From assembly GCF_000576305.1 (NCBI RefSeq), contig NZ_BAVZ01000007.1, forward strand, positions 1-64,000: 64,000 bases of DNA, written 5' to 3'. Positions 18,230 to 29,731 of the stretch are shown in pieces. The position numbers were made by a program, and so were the translations under genes. The notes under the pieces were generated by a model. That model made no database searches. It worked only from the letters and a program-made list of their open reading frames with translations, and was not told the origin of the DNA. Source of the stretch: Paenibacillus pini JCM 16418 (GTDB taxonomy: Bacteria; Bacillota; Bacilli; Paenibacillales; Paenibacillaceae). The stretch's first letter is position 1; every line of letters begins with the position of its first letter.

Positions 18230-19840
18230 ATGAAAAATCTTCGCAAGGCATCATCCATGTTGTTATGTCTGACAGTAGCCTCGACATTGTTAGCTGCTTG
18301 TGGTTCATCTAAAGGTGAAGATTCTTCTGCTTCTGGAACGTCCAAAACGGCTCAAGATGTTAAGAAGGAAGGCTTTCCTATCATAGACAAGCCGCTGACG
18401 CTTTCCATGATGTCACAGGACGCAGGCGTTGCAGATTGGAATAAGATGCCTGTAAATCAGGAAATGGAGAAGCTGACAGGAATTAAGTTTACGTATCAGC
18501 TATCACCGATTGATAGTTTTGCTACCAAGAAAAACCTAGTGTTTGCCAGTGGTGATTTGCCAGATGTGTTCTATGGGGCAGATCTTAAACCAGCGGACCA
18601 AGTGACATATGGTACACAGGGCGTACTCGTTCCTCTGGAAAAATACATTGATGAAGGATATGCACCGAATATTAAAAAGATATTTGATGAGCATCCAGAC
18701 ATCCGTATGTCCTACACAACACCAGACGGACATATCTACGCACTTCCTAATATTGATCTTTCAGCGGTGTGGTACCGCAGTCCAATGTGGTATAACGGTA
18801 AATTCCTGAAAGCGCTTAAGATGACGGAGCTGCCTAAGACAACAGATGAACTGTATACCTATCTGAAGCGTGTTAAAGATGAGGATGCGAATGGAAATGG
18901 GAAGAACGATGAAATTCCACTTACTTCTGTTAAACTAGACGATTTACGTATGTACTTCCTTGGCTTCTGGGGCATTTATGATGAAGTGTACTACGCTGAT
19001 AAGGATGGAAAGGTCCACTATACGCCTCAAGAAGAAGGCTACAAGGGCTACTTGACATTTTTGAACCGCCTCTGGAAGGACAATCTGCTGGATCATGAGA
19101 CATTCTCGCAAACGCCTGAGCAGAAAAAAGCGAAGGGGCAAAGCAATCAGATCGCATTGTTTAACGACTACTACCCTTACTTCACACTTGGAGGTGAGCC
19201 TAGCAGCGACAACCCTCTTATGACACCGGTGAAGAGTGAAGTGGCTGGATCACCAGTCTATGGCAAGCATCCTGGTATTTCCGCACAAGGAACCTTTGCC
19301 ATTACAAGTAAGAACCCTGCTCCGGAAGCAACGATGCGCTGGATTGATTACCAATATGGTTATGAAGGTGCAACGCTATATTCCCAAGGACCTGAAAACG
19401 TACTGTGGAAGTATAAAAACAAAGAAACACATGAGAAAGAATGGCTTCCAGTTCCAGGTGGAAAAGAAAGAGACGAATACCGCGGCACGCTTACACCGAA
19501 CTATGGTATTCTCACGCCTGGGATGAACTCAAGTGAGCTAACCAAAGGCCTTAAGACGGACTTTGACAGTTGGATTGATAAAGAAAATGCGGACAAGCTC
19601 ACTCCAATTGGAAAAGCACCATTCCCTAACGTATATCTGACGAATGAAGAGCAAAGCGAGGCTACTGCCTTATTGTCGGATTTAAATACGTATGTGAAGC
19701 AAATGGAAGCTAAATTCGTAACTGGACAAGAGCCTCTATCCAATTGGGACCAGTATGCAGCTCAAATCAAAAAAATGGGTAGTGATCGTATCGTAGAATT
19801 ATATCAAGGTGCATACGATCGCTGGAAATCAGCTAAATAA
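18230..19840 (+). CDS. LplA-type extracellular substrate-binding lipoprotein
   Basis: Lipid-anchored binding protein of 536 residues. The signal peptide ends in LLAAC (C24), followed by a Ser/Gly-rich linker and a large family 1 binding fold with KPLTLSMMSQD at the start and aromatic-rich segments such as YGYEGATLYSQGPENVLWKY. The size (over 500) is typical of LplA/YtcQ proteins for complex oligosaccharides. It captures cargo for the two permeases upstream. AAAGGGGAG precedes the ATG. Confidence 0.9.
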   Translation: MKNLRKASSMLLCLTVASTLLAACGSSKGEDSSASGTSKTAQDVKKEGFPIIDKPLTLSMMSQDAGVADWNKMPVNQEMEKLTGIKFTYQLSPIDSFATKKNLVFASGDLPDVFYGADLKPADQVTYGTQGVLVPLEKYIDEGYAPNIKKIFDEHPDIRMSYTTPDGHIYALPNIDLSAVWYRSPMWYNGKFLKALKMTELPKTTDELYTYLKRVKDEDANGNGKNDEIPLTSVKLDDLRMYFLGFWGIYDEVYYADKDGKVHYTPQEEGYKGYLTFLNRLWKDNLLDHETFSQTPEQKKAKGQSNQIALFNDYYPYFTLGGEPSSDNPLMTPVKSEVAGSPVYGKHPGISAQGTFAITSKNPAPEATMRWIDYQYGYEGATLYSQGPENVLWKYKNKETHEKEWLPVPGGKERDEYRGTLTPNYGILTPGMNSSELTKGLKTDFDSWIDKENADKLTPIGKAPFPNVYLTNEEQSEATALLSDLNTYVKQMEAKFVTGQEPLSNWDQYAAQIKKMGSDRIVELYQGAYDRWKSAK

Positions 19841-19863
19841 AGTGATTCACGCATAAAAAAATG

Positions 19864-19903
19864 AAGCCAACATATCCCGGTCTAACGACCGGATGTTGGC
19901 TTT
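19864..19903. terminator. bidirectional terminator
   Basis: AAGCCAACAT and ATGTTGGCTT with an inner CCGGTC/GACCGG stem. A or T tracts flank both sides, so it can serve both the importer operon (+) and the convergent AraC gene (-). Confidence 0.85.
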
Positions 19904-19908
19904 AATCA

Positions 19909-22205
19909 TTATTCGTCCTCCAAATTTGGCTCTAATCCAATGGAGTCACTTTGTGAGAACATCTTGCGGTATTGGCCGGGGGTATAGCCCGTTTCCTTCT
20001 TGAATTTACGAATAAAGTTAGGTGTATCCATATAACCGACCTTTAGAATGATGTCCTTAAGTGGGTCATTCGTCGTCTTCAGTTGGTGCATAACCTCTTC
20101 CATTCTATTTTGCCAAATATATTGAATGAAATTAAGTCCCATCTTTTCCTTAAACGAACGACTAACATGGGAAGCGAGATGCCGAACTCGAAGGCCACTG
20201 TCTCAAGGCTTAAGGTATGGTCCATATAATGCTCGTTAATATAGCCAACAATTTGATCAATGATGGATTGTTCTTCCTTTTGATTGTTCTGTTCAACCTG
20301 ATCACAGATCTGAGAGGCGAGATTCAGCAGGCTACGTTCTAGTTCATCTAAGGAATTGCTATACATCAGATTAGGTGCCATTTCCTGCATCAAGTTGTGA
20401 TTACCTATCTCGGAAGACGTTTTCAGAATCGTATTCAATAGGTCGTAGCTTATGCAGCGAGTGAGTGAAGCAGAGAGCTCAGACGTTCGCAGGCTTTGAA
20501 TAGCTGAATGAATCATCTGGGCCGCCACATCGTAACTACCCTGCTTGAGACTCTGAGCGAGCTTCATGAGCGTATTGTTCGGAATCCAGAAGGCATGATC
20601 AGGCGTGTAAGATAGCTTTTCAAAATAGGTGACTGAACCGTGGCCTGTGGATACTCGAAGTTCAAAAGCTGAGCAGGCCTCAATGAATGACTGATTCAGC
20701 TGATCGGGACTAGAATAGCAGGTTCCGACCCCAATCATAGGGATGATATCAAAAGTTTCGAGCATATTGCTGCGCACGGCTTCGACAATCTGACGTACAT
20801 GTGAGAATTCATCCATCTGGTTGTTTAGGTTAAAGCTGATAATGAGGCCAAGCTGATCAAGCTGCGATAGCTCAACACCATATCCGTGGGCGGCTAGTTC
20901 CGGAAATTCAATCTGGGTGAGCAGATGAATCATATCTTGACGTTCTGCTCTTTCATTCTGAATATCCTCGTCCCATGCTATGACCATGACAAAGTGATGG
21001 GAGCAATCAAATTCTAGATCAAAGGCTTCTTGCAGCTCAGGCGTAAGACTCTGAGCACTCCCATATTTAAGGAGCATCGATAGGAAATGATTACGGGCAA
21101 AGGGTTCCTGAAGGTCTATCCGTGAGCTGTATTCCTGGAGTGTAGTCCAAATACGGTCAAGCTCATTGCCAGATACGATAGAGCCATCTACGGGGCGCTT
21201 TGAATTAGATTTAGAAGCCGCAAATTCAACCAGCATAGATATCGGTTGATATTGCATTTTGGCCAGCAAAAGTGCGATAGCAGCTCCAACGATAACGACG
21301 ATGACAAATAGCATAATGATGAAACTACGCACATGCAGAACACTGCTGAAGAATTGGGAGCTCGGCATGATTGTCACATAGGTCCAGCCATTATTTTTCG
21401 ATTTGACGGATACAATCGAGTGAGCTTTCCCATTTAGGGTGCGGTCATGAATACCCGGCGTTAGGTTATTAAATAAGGACTTCGCCTCCGCATTCGTTAA
21501 CGCTTCACCTTGGCGGTTATCTACAAGAATTTGACCGTTGTTGTCTAGGATGTAAGTCATACCTTGAAAGGTCCCCAAAACGGAATCAATTAGATTGCTG
21601 AGCTCGGATTCTTTGATCAGGTACATGATCGTTCCGTGCGGAGTGGGACTGTTCGGCGTAATTGGAATCAGATAAGCTAGCTTTGTTTCCTGAAGTTGAG
21701 AAGAGTTACTAACCATATCTGCTGGACGCATGGTCGGAAATTTCACTTGATCCAAATCTCGAAAAAGGGTTTCTTTCTTCCAATTTTGAAAGCTAAAGCT
21801 CTTTGCAAATACATCTATATTGGATAGGCCTTTGCTAGAATAGATTTTATTATCCTTATGAAAATACAAGAACATCTCGTCAATGATAGAGCTTGTTGCT
21901 TTGTATTGATCTAATGCTTGGATGGCCTCTCCGCTATAAATCGGATCATGAACTCGATAGGGTGTCAGTCTTGTATCATAGGAAACACGTGATGCGATTT
22001 CACTGAGTTCTTTCATTCGGCCGTCAATAATCACCTTGGTTTGCGTTAATTGACCCAGACGGGACTGTTCAATTTCGGTCCGAAGATTACTGACTGCGCT
22101 TTCATAAATGAATATAGTCATTAGAATTAATGGGATAAGCAAAATGAATAAGTAGGACCAAATGTATTTTAAGAATAGCTTGGATTTGAAGTAGTTCAGT
22201 CTCAT
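19909..22205 (-). CDS. membrane AraC-type regulator, frameshifted
   Basis: Large one-component regulator with a membrane segment (about 12-34), an extracellular Cache-like sensor (to about 290), a second membrane segment (about 295-318), a cytoplasmic linker and a C-terminal AraC HTH. The first frame (22205 down to 20079) breaks in the HTH after FGISLP; one C/G is missing in the GGG at 20169-20171. The next frame gives VSRSFKEKMGLNFIQYIWQNRME and ends GYTPGQYRKMF at 19909. Restored length is about 765 residues. It is divergent from the enzyme operon at 22375 and convergent with the importer, so it likely senses the same sugar. Confidence 0.85.
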
Positions 22206-22374
22206 TTATTCTGCCTCCTCTATATCAATAATTAATCTAGTTAAATTTAATATACCAACAAAGCGAGCATTTGGACATAGAGCGGAATACGCAATTTTTA
22301 TCATACCATTACTTCCACACGACTGTAATCTGCGATGTGAAGAAGTAATAAACAAATAAATTGGAGGTATCCCA

Positions 22375-23759
22375 ATGAGTGAGAACCATAGGTTAGAAGA
22401 GCAGGTACCAGTAGTAGAACAGGGTGTTCATAACTATAGCAGCGAGGAGAAATGGGTTAGACCAGAGGAACCGCTTCTGCTCGAACGACTTGAATGGTTC
22501 AAGGATCAGAAGCTAGGTCTGATGATGCACTGGGGACCCTATTCTCAGCTAGGTATAGTTGAATCATGGGCATTAAGCGATGAAGATGTAGAATGGTCCC
22601 GCAACGAGATCGATTGGGATATAGATGCTGAAGAACTCAAACGGCAATATTTTAATTTGAATAAGACGTTCAATCCACTTCGCTTTCAGCCGGAGGTATG
22701 GGCTGATTTGGCTGCGGATAATGGTTTCAAATATTTGAATTTCACGACCAAGCATCATGATGGTTTCTGCATGTGGGATACACATACGACCGATTACCGC
22801 ATTACAGGTCCAGATTGTCCATTCCATACACACAAATATGCCGACATAACCAAGCAGCTATTCGATGCGTTTCGCGCGAAGGGGTTAGCGATCTCTGCCT
22901 ACTTCTCTAAGGCTGATTGGCATACTCCGTATTACTGGGCACCAGAAATGAAGGAAGGGACATTTACATCTCGTGGCCCTACCTATGATCCCAAGGAAAA
23001 ACCCGAACTGTGGGAGCAATTCGTACAATTCACTCATGAGCAAATTATGGAATTGATGACGGATTACGGACGTATCGATATGCTATGGCTTGATGCGGGA
23101 TGGGTCAATGATTATCGTGATCAGAACGTCAGATTGGGTGAAGTCGTAGAAAGGGCACGTGAAATCCAGCCTTGGCTTCTCTCGGCGGATCGTACCGTTG
23201 GGGGTCCTTATGAGAATCTGATTACACCAGAGCAGACATTGCCTGAAGGGCCGCTTCATGTTCCATGGGAGAGTTGTATCACGATGGGTTCTGCGTTCTC
23301 TTTCCGCTATGAGGATAACTATAAATCCGTACGGGAGCTTATTCATTTGCTTGTTGAAATTGTTGCTAGAGGTGGTAACTTAGCCCTTAACGTTGGACCT
23401 CAACCTGATGGAAGAATATCCAAAACGGCTATTTCCCGAATCCAGGGCATGGGAGCGTGCTGAATATTCACGGGGAAGCGATCTATGGAACACGGATCTG
23501 TGAGCCATATTCTATTGGTAACTATCATTTCACTAGAAAAGGCGACACCACGTATGCCTTCTACTTGTACAAGGATGATCAAGAAGTTGTTGAAGAGGAG
23601 CTGTATATTCCTATGATGATTGAATTTAGTAGGATTGATCTGGTAGGCGGCCAGGACAAGCTAGATTATCGGCGTATAGAGAACGGCATAGTTGTCCGCA
23701 TGCCGGAAACGGAGCTTCAAATCCAGGCTCCAATCGCGCATGTATTCAGAATCCAGTAA
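22375..23759 (+). CDS. GH29 alpha-L-fucosidase, frameshifted
   Basis: Retaining alpha-L-fucosidase, cytoplasmic. WFKDQKLGLMMHWGPYSQ, NFTTKHHDGFCMWDT and RIDMLWLDAGW (candidate nucleophile D240) are the family landmarks. The first frame stops at 23463 after IQGMGAC; adding one base in the GGG at 23451-23453 restores VLNIHGEAIYGTR and a C-terminal beta domain to 23759, about 461 residues, normal for GH29. Strong SD GGAGG upstream of the ATG. First gene of the enzyme operon; a second GH29 follows 32 bases later. Confidence 0.87.
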
Positions 23760-23821
23760 ATAATCTGATTTATAGCTTAGGAAATAACTCTATGAATATA
23801 TCGGGAAAGGTGCTGTCACAT

Positions 23822-25108
23822 ATGCAAAAATGGTTTGAGGAAGCAAAATTAGGCATCTTTATTCATTATGGTATTTATGCAGTGGATGGGGTTTCAGAAT
23901 CATGGTCTTTCTATAATGGAAGAATGCCCTATGAACAATATATGAAACAATTAGATGGCTTCACCGCTTCCAAATTTGATGCGGACAAGTGGGCTGATTT
24001 GATTGAAAAATCAGGTGCGAAATATACCGTGCTTACGACGAAGCACCATGATGGCGTGGCGCTATGGGATACGCAGTTTAGTGACTTGAACGTTGTGAAG
24101 AAAACGCCAGCTAAGCGTGATCTTATTCAAGAATATGCTGAAGCCGTGACAAAGAGAGGCATCCATCTTGGGATGTACTATTCGCTGATCGATTGGTCGC
24201 ATCCTGATTACCCAAGTGTGTATGAAGGTGGAAATATACCTGAGGATCTTAGCACAGTGAATAAATACTCAAGCCCTCTAGATGGTATACAGGATGAAGA
24301 GAGATGGCAGAGATTTTTACAATTTAACAATAATCAGCTGCGAGAAATTTTAACGAATTACGGTAAGGTGGATTTATTGTGGTTTGATGGGGATTGGGAA
24401 CGGAGCGCCGAGCAGTGGAATCTGCCGGAGTTTAAACAGTATCTTCAATCGTTCAACCCGGATATTATCATCAACTCACGTCTTCAAGGTCATGGCGACT
24501 ATAAAACACCAGAACAGGGAATTCCGATCACGAGACCGGAAGGACCATGGGAATTCTGCACCACAATTAACGGCTCATGGGGCTACGTACCAACGGATAA
24601 TCAGTATAAATCGCTGAATCAGATCATTCGTATGTTCTGTGACTGTATATCCTTAGGCGGAAACATGCTGCTGGATATTGGACCTATGGAAGATGGAACG
24701 ATTGATCAGAGACAAGAAGATATTTTGCTAGGTCTAGGAGAATGGATTCGGGCGCATGAAGAAGCGGTATTTGGAACAGAAGAAGGAATTATGACCCGAT
24801 ATTACTTAGGCGGTAGTACGATTTCAAAAGACAGAAAGACGCTCTACCTTTTTGTATACGATGATCCGAAAGAAAACATTTGCCTCAAAGGACTATGCAA
24901 TCCTATCAAGAAAATTACCGTAATGCATTCTGACAAAGAGCTTACTCATGAAATTCATGGGGGTGTGCCTTGGTTCAACATTCCGGGTACGACTTGGATT
25001 CATATGACAGCCGAAGATACGCATGAGCAAGTCACGGTCCTCAAGCTTGAATTAGAAGAAGAACTGGATATGTACGGCGGTTCGGGAGCTGTGGTCACTC
25101 ACAACTAG
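23822..25108 (+). CDS. GH29 alpha-L-fucosidase (second copy)
   Basis: Intact cytoplasmic GH29 enzyme of about 428 residues. It shows WFEEAKLGIFIHYGIYAV, TTKHHDGVALWDT and VDLLWFDGDW (candidate nucleophile D189). It is clearly divergent from the upstream GH29, so the pair may split linkages (for example alpha-1,3/4 against alpha-1,6 or 1,2). I choose ATG 23822 because GAAAGGTG lies nine bases upstream; an in-frame ATG at 23792 with weaker AGGAAA would add ten residues. Confidence 0.87.
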   Translation: MQKWFEEAKLGIFIHYGIYAVDGVSESWSFYNGRMPYEQYMKQLDGFTASKFDADKWADLIEKSGAKYTVLTTKHHDGVALWDTQFSDLNVVKKTPAKRDLIQEYAEAVTKRGIHLGMYYSLIDWSHPDYPSVYEGGNIPEDLSTVNKYSSPLDGIQDEERWQRFLQFNNNQLREILTNYGKVDLLWFDGDWERSAEQWNLPEFKQYLQSFNPDIIINSRLQGHGDYKTPEQGIPITRPEGPWEFCTTINGSWGYVPTDNQYKSLNQIIRMFCDCISLGGNMLLDIGPMEDGTIDQRQEDILLGLGEWIRAHEEAVFGTEEGIMTRYYLGGSTISKDRKTLYLFVYDDPKENICLKGLCNPIKKITVMHSDKELTHEIHGGVPWFNIPGTTWIHMTAEDTHEQVTVLKLELEEELDMYGGSGAVVTHN

Positions 25109-25248
25109 TAAACCGATGAAAGCTATGAATATTGCTAAGGAGGCTGCATGATAACCATTCATCCTCCCTCATCCCAATGAATAATTTACGCGCTTTGAGA
25201 TTAAGCGGATTTACATTAAGCGAGTTTGATATATATAAGGAGGTTCTT

Positions 25249-26568
25249 ATGGAATCATTTAAATTACCCAAAATTAAGATGCCTGAAATGACACTCCCCC
25301 TAGCTATTCAAGAAGTACTCCAAGAAGCAGAGGAGAAACTAGCGGGTCGTCCGAAGCTTCTTCAATTATTTAAGAATTGTTTTACGAATACATTGGAAAC
25401 GACAACTAAACTTATGGAAGACGGAACAACATTCGTGATTACAGGAGATATTCCAGCTTCGTGGCTCCGTGATTCGGTTGAGCAAGTGATGCACTACGTC
25501 CCATTTGCTAGGGATGATGCAGACTTGCAACGTATTCTAAGTGGCTTAATAAAACGCCATATTCAATATATACATATTGATCCGTATGCAAATGCATTCA
25601 ATGAATCTGCGAATGATTGGCATTGGAACAAGGCGGATATCACGGATATGTCACCATGGGTATGGGAGCGGAAGTTCGAGATTGATTCCCTATGTTTCTC
25701 GATGCGCTTAGCACATTCGTATTGGAAAGAAACAGGTCTGACTGATATTTTCGATGCGGGCTTTAAATCTGCTATGCGTTTAATCTACGATTTGTTCAAG
25801 ACCGAACAGAGGCACTTCGAGTTATCGCCATATCGCTTTACGAGAGATAACGGAATTCGGACGGATTCGCTAAGCAACAATGGTCAAGGCATGCCTGTCA
25901 ATTATACAGGGATGGTATGGTCTGGTTTTCGCCCCAGCGATGATGCTTGTGACTTTCACTACAACATTCCAGGAAACATGTTTGCGGTTGTAGCTCTTCG
26001 TCATATGCAAGAGTTTGCGGAGTGGATATTCCGCGATACGGACTTCTTGAAAGAACTCAAGGCACTCGAAGCGGATATCGATCACGGGATACAATTGTAT
26101 GGCATTTATCGTCATCCAGAGTTTGGTCCGATTTATGCATATGAAACAGATGGATTTGGAAACTACTGCTTGATGGATGATGCAGGTACACCGGGATTGA
26201 TATCCATTCCTTATCTTGGTTACGTGTCAGCTGAAGATCCAATTTACCAGAATACGAGACGGTTTGCGCTGTCAAAAGAGAATCCTTTCTTCTTCGAAGG
26301 AACAGCGGCTAGAGGAATTGGAAGTCCACATACGCCTGACGGGTTCATCTGGCATATGGCATTGTCGATGCAAGGAATAACAGCGACAACGAAAGAAGAA
26401 AAGCTTGAGATGATCGCGATGCTTGAATCTACAGATGCAGATACTGGATATATGCATGAGGGATTTGATTCGAATGATCCTCTGAATTTTACAAGATCAT
26501 GGTTCGCATGGTCTAACAGCCTATTCTCGCAGTTTGTCTATCAAGCGATGAAGGAAGGGATTCTATGA
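25249..26568 (+). CDS. GH125 exo-alpha-1,6-mannosidase
   Basis: Inverting exo-alpha-1,6-mannosidase of family GH125, about 439 residues, cytoplasmic. GDIPASWLRDSVEQVMHY, SANDWHWNKAD, the MVWSGFRPSDDACDFHYNIPGN segment and GTAARGIGSPHTPDGFIWHMAL are the conserved blocks of the family. The start at ATG 25249 follows a perfect AAGGAGGT; an open frame upstream to 25132 lacks one. The stop overlaps the next start by four bases. In pneumococcal N-glycan loci GH125 works with GH38 and GH29, as here. Confidence 0.92.
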   Translation: MESFKLPKIKMPEMTLPLAIQEVLQEAEEKLAGRPKLLQLFKNCFTNTLETTTKLMEDGTTFVITGDIPASWLRDSVEQVMHYVPFARDDADLQRILSGLIKRHIQYIHIDPYANAFNESANDWHWNKADITDMSPWVWERKFEIDSLCFSMRLAHSYWKETGLTDIFDAGFKSAMRLIYDLFKTEQRHFELSPYRFTRDNGIRTDSLSNNGQGMPVNYTGMVWSGFRPSDDACDFHYNIPGNMFAVVALRHMQEFAEWIFRDTDFLKELKALEADIDHGIQLYGIYRHPEFGPIYAYETDGFGNYCLMDDAGTPGLISIPYLGYVSAEDPIYQNTRRFALSKENPFFFEGTAARGIGSPHTPDGFIWHMALSMQGITATTKEEKLEMIAMLESTDADTGYMHEGFDSNDPLNFTRSWFAWSNSLFSQFVYQAMKEGIL

Positions 26569-29500
26569 GACATTCGACGATTATTTTTTATGACCCTTCT
26601 TTTCCCGGTCATTCGATGCCTGAAGGTGGCGGTGTAGAAGTATTGGAGAAGATGGGTACGGTCGTAGACGCAGATGGATTAGCAGAAGCACTTCGTTCTA
26701 CGATGGACGGTTGTTTGGTTAACCTACATGCTCCGTACTTTCCAAAGTTAGCATGGCCTGAGATCCTTGCCTTCTTAAGACGTGGAGGCGGACTCATAAG
26801 TATTGGTGGGGCTCCATTTCGAAATCCGGTTCGTTATGAAGAAGATAGCTGGAAGGTGGAAGCGGAACAAACTGCTTATCATCGAGACATGTATATTCAT
26901 GAAATTTTGCGAGTTGAAGTAGAGTCTATAACCGAGTTTACTGCATTGGATCGAATTCCGCTCCTTGTCGGTCAGGAGTCGTTGTTTAGTATTCAAGACA
27001 CTTTGAATCTGGTACCGCATACGACTCGGAATAGCGATATTCCGCACCAGATGGGATCTGCAGGTACCATGTCTACCCAGATATATCCTCTGCTGAAAGG
27101 CATCAGTAAAGAGGGACGTGAAATCGCAGCCCCTGTCGTGTTATGGGAAAATACTCGTGGTGACTTTGCGAACTCGCGTTGGTTATTCGTGAATGTGCCA
27201 CTAGCGGCGACATTCTGGGAACAAGGCGGAGCGAATGCATTGACAGATTGGATTGGATTTTGTTCCAAGGCGGTTACGGAGCTGTGGATCAAAACGAATT
27301 ACGCGGTATATGAGCCAGGGGAACATGCTGTGCTTACACTGCAAACACAGCGGATAGACCGAATAGAGACATCTGACAAACATACACATCGCTGGACATT
27401 TGAACTTACTGTAGAGCAGGAAGAAGGGGATCAGTACTGGGAGCAACGTTTCACGACAGAAGTAACGCAGAACATTGATTTTGTACGTATCCCTGTTTCC
27501 TTAGATATTCAAAGTGGCCTGTATCGTGTGACATGCCGTGCAACTGCAGAAGACGGCGAGGTACGTGTGCTTCATCAAGGATTCTGGGGGAATGATCCTC
27601 AGTTACTTTCGGAGGGAAGTCCGCTGGTTTGCAATCGAGATTATTTCATTAAGGATGGACGTCCACTTCCGATTGTAGGCATGACATACATGGCTTCGGA
27701 TGTGGCACGTAAATTCCTCTTCCTACCGAATGCAGATGTATGGGATCGAGACATGAAGCAGATGTCAAAGGCAGGGATCAACTGGATTCGCACAGGTATT
27801 TGGACAGCGTACCGTAACATGATGCAGGTTGATGGTCACGCTTCGGAAGAGGTGCTTAGAGCCATAGATGCCTTTTTATTGACGGCAAAAAAATATAATT
27901 TACAAGTGACATTTACGTTCTTCTCCTTTACACCAGAGACATGGGAAGGACTTAATCCATATCTGGACCCACAAAGTGTTGAGGCGCAGAAGCGGTTTAT
28001 CCGTTCCATTGTATCTCGTCACAGGGAAACGACGAACGTGGATTGGGATTTAATTAATGAACCTTCGATGTTCGATCCGGCAAAGGTTTTCTCAGCGGGA
28101 CCAAGATCCTGCAACGATCGTTTTGAACAGGCGGCCTTTATTGACTGGCTGGAGCAGCGACATGGTCGAATTGAGCTTCTCCAAGAGCGTTGGAATATGA
28201 CTCCGGCCCAGCTTCCAAGCTTCGCAGCGGCTATGATTCCTGGCCCACAAGAAATTAATTTCGACGTGCAAGATATGATCATGAGCAAGAAGGGAACCCG
28301 CTGGCTCGATTACTGCTTATTCTCCATGGATATGCATAACCGCTGGGCGAAACAGTTATATGACACAATTAAGGAGCAATGTCCGAATCATCTGGTTACG
28401 GTAGGTCAGGATGAGGCGCTAGGGGCGCAGCGCCCGTCACCTTTTTTCTATGAGGAAGCCGTTGATTATACGACAGTTCACTCGTGGTGGCTTAACGATG
28501 ATCTGGTCTGGGATGGTATCTTTGCGAAGACCGCCAATAAGCCGAATGTCATCCAAGAGACCGGAATTATGTATGTTGAGACACCAGATGGACTAGCGAA
28601 ACGTACAGAAAAGGAATTGCGAAATATATTAGAACGCAAGTATGCGTATGCTTTCTCGACTGGAGGAGCTGGCGCCATTCAATGGATATGGAATACAAAT
28701 TTCTACATGGATAATGCGAATGAATCGCATATCGGAGCGTTACGTGCAGATGGTACACAGAAGCCAGAAACGAATGTGTCTTATGATTTCGGGAAGTTCA
28801 TAAGTGAAATAAGAGACCTATTCGAGGAACGTACCCTTGAGGAGATTGTCGCCATCTTCCCTTATTCGAATGATTTCTCCAATCGAAAATTGGCATATGA
28901 AGCAACAACAAGCCTTGCACGTATATTGTCATATCAGTTAAACATGCCATTCCGTGGAGCATCTGAATATCATTTAGATGATCTTGAAGCAAACCCTGCG
29001 AAGCTCATAATGCTACCTAGCGCACATAATATTGATGATGTGGCATGGACTCGCCTTCTAAATATCGTAAAGCGCACAGGTGCAACGCTGCTCGTAACAG
29101 GTCCTCTGGGCATCGATGCTACTGGAGAGAGACAGACCGATTAACAGAGCTACTAGGTGAAGGTCAACTTCGCAATGTAAGACGCGAAGAAATACTAGAT
29201 TTACAAGGGAAGCAGATTCCTGTGTCTTTCGGAAAGCGGCGGATTGCTGAGTTAAGTAAGGAAGTGCGTATGGGAAGTCAGCATGCTACTACAGGTAATT
29301 CCAGTGCAACCTCAATGGGTGATACCGTAGTCGATATCCCACTAGGCAGCGGAAGATTAATCTGGAGTCCGCTTCCGATAGAGCTGAATGAACGGTCGGA
29401 ATCTGTAGCAGAGCTGTATCGTTATGCCATTTCAGCGGCCGGCTGCGAAAGCGGTTTAGAATGGATTAAAGGTGGGGACCTCGCAGGTGTATATGGGCGA

Positions 29501-29731
29501 AAGCTACAGTTTAAAGATGGTTACTTATATATTTTCGTATCGGAATTCGGCTTGGATACGAATATTGAAGTGAAGGATACCGTTACACAGAAGAGTTATA
29601 CTTTTGTGTTGGAACAAGAACGATCAGTCCTCTTTGCAACAGATGCACAAGGTCAGATCAAGTCGGTATATCGTTCTGATGAAGTTCATATCCAAGTAGG
29701 TGCGAATAAGGGGGACATAGCGAATGTCTAA
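26565..29731 (+). CDS. clan GH-A glycoside hydrolase with amidotransferase-like N domain, frameshifted
   Basis: Large cytoplasmic enzyme, restored length about 1055 residues. Residues 1-90 resemble a glutamine-amidotransferase/ThuA-like fold (IFYDPSFPGH and LRRGGGLISIGG). The TIM barrel (about 370-700) has WDLINEPS (candidate acid/base E499) and VIQETG (candidate nucleophile E665), a GH5/GH42-like arrangement. A second GATase-like domain (about 745-860) and a beta-rich C terminus follow. The frame breaks at 29124-29134 (GERQTD stop); adding one base gives ERTDRLTELLGEGQLRNV to 29731. Possible activities are beta-mannosidase or beta-galactosidase. I cannot place it in a named family with certainty. 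Confidence 0.75.

Noticed and set aside
25132..25248. Extended start of the GH125 enzyme
   Set aside because: The added residues look random and the perfect AAGGAGGT precedes ATG 25249.
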